A model generated the notes under the pieces. The model saw only the letters and a program-made list of their open reading frames with translations, was not told the DNA's origin and did no database searches. Below are positions 60,134 through 64,000 of a stretch of 64,000 nucleotides of DNA, one piece after another. Origin of the DNA: Taibaiella sp. GTDB taxonomy: Bacteria > Bacteroidota > Bacteroidia > Chitinophagales > Chitinophagaceae. Location of the stretch: NCBI GenBank assembly GCA_019739295.1, contig JAHHDV010000021.1:1-64000 (forward strand). Direction: 5' to 3'. The position numbers were made by a program, and so were the translations under genes. Within the stretch, counting starts at the first letter, position 1, and each line of letters starts with the position of its first letter.

Positions 60134-61528
60134 ATGAGGAATCTGCCGAATAACGATACCATTATAGCGATCTCCACTGCAGCAGGCACCGGTGCTATCG
60201 GGCTGGTCAGGATGTCCGGGCCGGCTGCCCGGGAGATCGCCGGCCGGCTCTTCGGTGGGAAATCCCCGCAGCAGCAGGAAAGCCATACCGCTCATTTCGG
60301 CCATTTATATGACCTTCCGGCTGGCCATCCCAAACGCCGGCTGATAGACGAAGTGGTCATTACGCTCTTCAAAGAAGGGAAAAGCTTCACGGGTGAAGAT
60401 ACCGTGGAAATAGCGACCCATGGGTCCCCATATATCCTGCAGCAGGTCCTCCAGGCCTGCATCCGGCAGGGCGCAAGAATGGCAGCAGCAGGAGAGTTCA
60501 CACAAAGGGCCTTCCTGAACGGGAGGATGGACCTGGCCCAGGCGGAAGCGGTGGCTGACCTGATCGCTGCAGAGAACAGGGCAGCGCACGAAGTAGCCAT
60601 GAAGCAGATGCGCGGGGGGATCAGCTCCGAGCTGGCACAACTCCGGGAAGCGCTGATCCATTTTACGGCCCTGATAGAACTGGAGCTGGATTTCTCGGAT
60701 GAAGACGTGGAATTTGCAGACAGGACGCAGCTGAAAAACTTAATCCGGAACCTGCAATCCAAAATCCTGAATTTAATCAGGAGCTTTGAATACGGAAATG
60801 CCATTAAGAATGGTGTGCCTGTAGCCATCATCGGGAAACCCAATGCCGGCAAATCCACCTTGCTCAATGCCTTATTGAAAGAAGAAAGGGCCATTGTTTC
60901 AGACATAGCCGGGACCACGAGGGATGTGATCGAAGAAGCGGTCAACCTGGAAGGCATCACGTTCCGGTTCATCGATACGGCCGGTATCCGCAGTACGGAA
61001 GACCGGATCGAGGCGATCGGTGTGGAAAAAGCCAAGGAAAAAGTGCAGCAGGCAAAGGTGGTCATCCACCTGTATGAAGAAAGCCCCGAACTGCTGGATG
61101 AATTATCGGAAAGCTTACAGGATAAAATCGTATTTAACCTTGTAAGCAAAACAGACAAAAAAGACCGGGTAAATGACCGCTACGAAAATTACTTATCAGA
61201 ACAATACCCTGCATACCATCACTTTGGCATTTCGGTAAAGACAGGATTTAACCTGGATAAGCTCACGCAGGAATTAGTATCTCATTTCAAAAATGAAACT
61301 GCGGCCGGGTCCGTTATCATTACCACTATCCGACACAAGGAAGCATTGGAAAAATCGCTGTCGGCCCTGGAAGAAGTGGATACCGGTATGCAGATGGGTT
61401 TAAGCGGAGACCTGTTGTCCCTGCACCTGAAAGACGCTTTATACCACCTGGGTTCCATCACCGGAAGGATTGACGTGGACCGGGATATTTTAGGGGCGAT
61501 TTTCGGGAAGTTTTGTATCGGGAAGTAA
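60134..61528 (+). CDS. mnmE: tRNA modification GTPase MnmE (TrmE/ThdF)
   Basis: 464 residues, normal length. With MnmG it installs the carboxymethylaminomethyl group on U34 of tRNAs. The N-terminal folate-binding domain starts DTIIAISTAAGTGAIGLVRMSGPAA. The helical domain is split by the G domain: P-loop IGKPNAGKSTLLNALL, AGTTRD switch, DTAG and SKTD. The C-terminus ends FGKFCIGK, with the catalytic cysteine four residues from the end. The last 18 bases are the known integration target of SGI1-type elements, and the base composition changes abruptly straight after the stop codon. Confidence 0.97.
   Translation: MRNLPNNDTIIAISTAAGTGAIGLVRMSGPAAREIAGRLFGGKSPQQQESHTAHFGHLYDLPAGHPKRRLIDEVVITLFKEGKSFTGEDTVEIATHGSPYILQQVLQACIRQGARMAAAGEFTQRAFLNGRMDLAQAEAVADLIAAENRAAHEVAMKQMRGGISSELAQLREALIHFTALIELELDFSDEDVEFADRTQLKNLIRNLQSKILNLIRSFEYGNAIKNGVPVAIIGKPNAGKSTLLNALLKEERAIVSDIAGTTRDVIEEAVNLEGITFRFIDTAGIRSTEDRIEAIGVEKAKEKVQQAKVVIHLYEESPELLDELSESLQDKIVFNLVSKTDKKDRVNDRYENYLSEQYPAYHHFGISVKTGFNLDKLTQELVSHFKNETAAGSVIITTIRHKEALEKSLSALEEVDTGMQMGLSGDLLSLHLKDALYHLGSITGRIDVDRDILGAIFGKFCIGK
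61511..61528 (+). other. Probable attachment site at the 3' end of mnmE
   Basis: The last 18 bases of mnmE, TTTTGTATCGGGAAGTAA, correspond in position and sequence to the attB used by SGI1-type integrative elements, which recombine at the 3' end of trmE/mnmE and leave the gene intact. The mnmE gene is intact here and AT-rich accessory DNA begins right after it. A second copy (attR) is not in the window, and no integrase gene was found. Confidence 0.5.
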
Positions 61529-61896
61529 CCCTGTTGCGATAAATCAGCACTTTTCTAGTGTTTTTGCGCATTTCAGCGGATTCGTATTTGTTGATTTTGC
61601 TGTTATTTTTGTCTTTTGTAGCATTATTTTGGTTACGAATCGTGTCACTAATTTTTGAGGCTTTTTTGTTTGGTGTGAGGTGATTTTGAAACCTTTCAAA
61701 AGTTACAAAACTTACATCTCTTATTCTTTTGTTTTTTGATAATATATTTTGATTTTAATTGTATTTTGTACTGTTGTAATGTATTTTTATTTGATTACCG
61801 ATAAAATATGGATATGCAGAAGAACATTAAATAGTTTAATTGACCATCAATTATTATTTTAGAATATATTATAACTGATAATACTTAAATAAAACT
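61529..61896. other. AT-rich non-coding stretch at the island edge
   Basis: 368 bases with stop codons in all frames. T-rich on the plus strand, with no clear hairpin, tRNA or promoter of the TAnnTTTG type. It probably holds the end of the integrated element and the promoter of the following gene. Confidence 0.45.
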
Positions 61897-63675
61897 ATGA
61901 AGCCTATGACCTTATCAGAGCTATTAGAGAAATTTAATGATCCTTCATATAATTCCTTTGATGAACGAGAAGTGAGTTCCGCACTAAAGGAATTAATTTC
62001 ACAAAAATGAAGATCAAAGTGATGAAGATATTAAAGCCGAAATTCTGGCATTTGGCCTTACCGAAAACTATCCAAATAACAAAAACAGGTTGGGGAACAT
62101 ATTTTGGACCAATGTGGACTTGGGTTGATGAGAATGGAACAATTGGAGAAGTGCCTTCTCTTAAGCAAATATCTCAAGAAATGATATCTTATTGGGAAGA
62201 AAGAATAAATAAATCAAAAAATCCAATCATAAAAGCAAGATATGCTGGTTTAGTTTGGGAATTTAAGAATAAAATTACAGGAACTGCCCCTTCTTTTGAA
62301 ATATGTATAATTTATATAAACAGTTTAATAGACATCTCAAATGGAGATTATCATAAGCGACCAATCTATACAATTCAAAAACTAAAGAGAGCCTTGGAAC
62401 TTGCGATAGCAATAAATAATGATAATCTGATTCAGGAAACAAAGAAAGCAATTTTAGATTTTGAACGAAGACATTCGAAGGATGAAAAACCTGGTTCATG
62501 GGGGTACTCATTCGATCTTTTAATTTCAAATAAACTAGTAACGTTATCAGAAGATGAGGAAGAAGAAATAATTAGCAACTTAGAAGCAAAATTGGAACGT
62601 TTAAGTACCAAAGCTTCTGAAAAGCAAAAGATTGACCCGTGGGCAGCAGAGGCTGCCGCCAGACGTCTTGGAGTATATTATAGGAAACAGAATAAAAGTG
62701 ACGAAGTAAAAAGGGTAATTTTAAATGTGGGTGAAGCTTATAATAGTATAATAGGCGAAGCATCGGCACTGCAGGTTTCTGGTTGGTTACAACATGTTTA
62801 TAGTTTCTATTCTAGATTTGGATTAAAAGAAGAAGCAGATGAGGTATTATTAAGAATTCGGGAATTAGGTCCTAAAGTAGCTTCTGAATTAAAGCCAATT
62901 TCTCATTCTTTTGAACTCCCTAAAGACAAAATGAATGAATATATTTCTGAAATGACAACTGGTGATTTAGAAAACTATACTTTACAAGATTGCCACCCAA
63001 TATATACCAATAAGACAAAATGCAAAGGAACAAATTTTCGACTTGTCGAAAAGTGCACCTTTGACATTTTTATTTAGTCAACAAATACAAGATGAAAAAG
63101 GAAGAGTTGTTGCAACGATCGGTCCATTGGAAACAGACCTTGAAGGTCATATAGTTCGAAAAATTTCAGAAAGCCTTGCTTTTTCAGCACTCTTTCTAAG
63201 AGTTGTTTTACAGGAAGCTATTACTAATAAAGGACTCTCCAAAACTGATATTATCAAACTGCTTGAACAAACCCCAATTATCTTCAATGAAAGACTTATT
63301 ATAATTGATAGAGCATTAACTGCATATTTTGAAAATGATTTTTTTGTTTTTATTCATTTAGTTATTCCCCAAATTGAAGAATCAATTAGAAATATCATAG
63401 AACTTTCTGGTGGCAATGTATTGAAGGCGTCCAGAAATGGTGGTTTTCATTTGAAAACATTTGATGAAATTCTTAGAGATGACCTTATCAAGAATATCTT
63501 AGGAGAAGATTTTTCAGACTATTTTAGAATATTATTCACAGATCAAAGAGGATGGAACCTAAGAAACAGTGTCTGTCATGGAATGGCTAATGTTGAAATA
63601 TTTAATCAACAAACTGCCGACAGGCTTCTTCATGCATTGCTTTGCTTAGGTTTGATAAAAAATAAGAAAGAGTAG
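61897..63675 (+). CDS. DUF4209-type protein with HEPN-like motif, three frame breaks
   Basis: About 590 residues when joined. The N-terminus (ATG 61897, MKPMTLSELLEKFNDPSYNS) runs to a break in the A-run at 62003-62007. It continues in another frame as EDQSDEDIKAEILAFGLTEN to a second break at 62083-62090, then joins RWGTYFGPMWTWVDENG. A third break near 63015-63035 leads to IFDLSKSAPLTFLFSQQIQDEKGRVVAT. The last 150 residues match DUF4209 in my judgement, with RGWNLRNSVCHGM (Arg codon 63562-63564, His codon 63577-63579), an R-x4-H arrangement as in HEPN ribonucleases. Function unproven. Base composition is far lower in GC than its neighbours. Confidence 0.65.
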
Positions 63676-63723
63676 ATAAAAGTCAACTATACACTTCATA
63701 AACTAAATATTCTAGATAATTTA

Positions 63724-64000
63724 ATGAATATAACAGTAGAATATATCGATCAAACAGGAGTTGTCCATAATCAAATCCATAGACTAACGCGACTTGCACT
63801 TGCAAAACATTTAGCAATTGCGGGACAAGGTTATGCACCAAGATTACATAAGTTTCGTCGGATGCTCTCTATGTTTTTCCATTATAGTCCCTACCTACAA
63901 AGACAAGCATTTGACAGTGATAGATTTTCAGAACCTCCTATTCATCTGTCTGATCCTACAGAAAAGGGACAGTTTTCAAATCTTGTAGGCAAAGCTATTG
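63724..64000 (+). CDS. Unrecognised protein, 3' end outside window
   Basis: From ATG 63724 the frame is open to the window edge, 92 codons: MNITVEYIDQTGVVHNQIHR, then basic and aromatic residues (LHKFRRMLSMFFHYSPYLQR) and IHLSDPTEKGQFSNL. It begins 48 bases after the DUF4209 gene on the same strand, with the same low GC content, so both are probably one transcription unit of the integrated element. I do not recognise a family. Confidence 0.6.
   Translation, partial: MNITVEYIDQTGVVHNQIHRLTRLALAKHLAIAGQGYAPRLHKFRRMLSMFFHYSPYLQRQAFDSDRFSEPPIHLSDPTEKGQFSNLVGKAI

Noticed and set aside
61529..61896. Integrase gene next to the mnmE site
   Set aside because: All frames on both strands contain stops; only short minus-strand fragments exist. 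Any integrase must lie outside the window.
62007..63077. Independent gene starting MKIKVMKILKPKFW with a separate 37-residue gene upstream
   Set aside because: The upstream 37 codons, a second frame and the later WGTYFGPMWTW segment join into one DUF4209 protein after one-base corrections at short runs; the MKIKVMK start is an artefact of the shift.
1..64000. CRISPR arrays, tRNA or rRNA genes, insertion sequences
   Set aside because: No regularly spaced repeats, cloverleaf-like segments, rRNA sequences or transposase frames were seen by reading; small RNAs could still be missed without a covariance-model search.

Overview
The window looks like chromosome of a member of the Bacteroidota, probably a Chitinophagales/Saprospirales-type environmental bacterium. 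Three things point there. Promoter-like boxes of the Bacteroidota form TAnnTTTG recur upstream of genes while clear Shine-Dalgarno sequences are scarce. A large secreted protein ends in a type IX secretion (T9SS) C-terminal sorting domain. The gene families are typical (DUF4197, RagB-free TonB receptor, LytS/LytTR pair, BadF-type GlcNAc kinase, S9 peptidases). No rRNA, tRNA, CRISPR array or transposase was seen. I cannot name the species.

Layout. 0-9 kb: tail of an unrecognised protein, two isocitrate dehydrogenases of different families on the minus strand, a small secreted protein, an MCE (MlaD-like) protein, an oligopeptide-binding lipoprotein and a PpiD/SurA-type foldase. 9-13.4 kb: two glycosyltransferases, an ECF sigma factor with an overlapping anti-sigma-like/beta-barrel gene, and a lipoprotein. 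13.9-28.5 kb: peptide release factor RF3, DAHP synthase/chorismate mutase, S9 peptidase, TonB receptor, DUF4197, Bcp peroxiredoxin, DbpA-like helicase, lipid kinase, MATE exporter, and a sodium:solute symporter preceded by a 36-residue membrane peptide. 28.7-33.2 kb: DUF58 protein, M28 peptidase, MBL-fold RNA-processing-type protein and a small porin. 33.5-42 kb: a TolC-HlyD-RND efflux operon, a tandem universal stress protein and a LytS/LytTR two-component system. 42-50.4 kb: PEP carboxykinase, a carboxypeptidase-regulatory-domain protein, an orphan class III PHA synthase and a 1409-residue T9SS cargo. 50.9-61.5 kb: two membrane proteins, PurN, OsmC, Mqo, PrmA, a DPP-IV-like S9 peptidase, GlcNAc kinase and MnmE. 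61.5-64 kb: a sharp change to AT-rich accessory DNA starting exactly at the mnmE stop codon, carrying a DUF4209 protein and an unrecognised partial gene.

Central carbon metabolism is well represented (two Icd, Mqo, PckA, PhaC): carbon can pass through the TCA cycle, back to PEP, or possibly into polyester storage. Envelope functions (MCE, PPIase, TonB receptor, porin, RND pump, T9SS cargo) make up much of the rest.

A caution on reading frames: about a dozen genes are interrupted by single-base shifts, nearly always one extra base in a homopolymer. In seven of them (RF3, S9, TonB, TolC, HlyD, T9SS cargo, small secreted protein) removing exactly one base per break restores a full-length family member whose length is a multiple of three. 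I treat these as probable sequence-consensus errors and annotate whole genes across the breaks. The parts around 28.7-32.4 kb and 52.3-53.5 kb are the worst affected.

The most novelty-prone segment is 61.5-64 kb, an apparent integrated element at the 3' end of mnmE whose first gene carries a HEPN-like R-x4-H motif.
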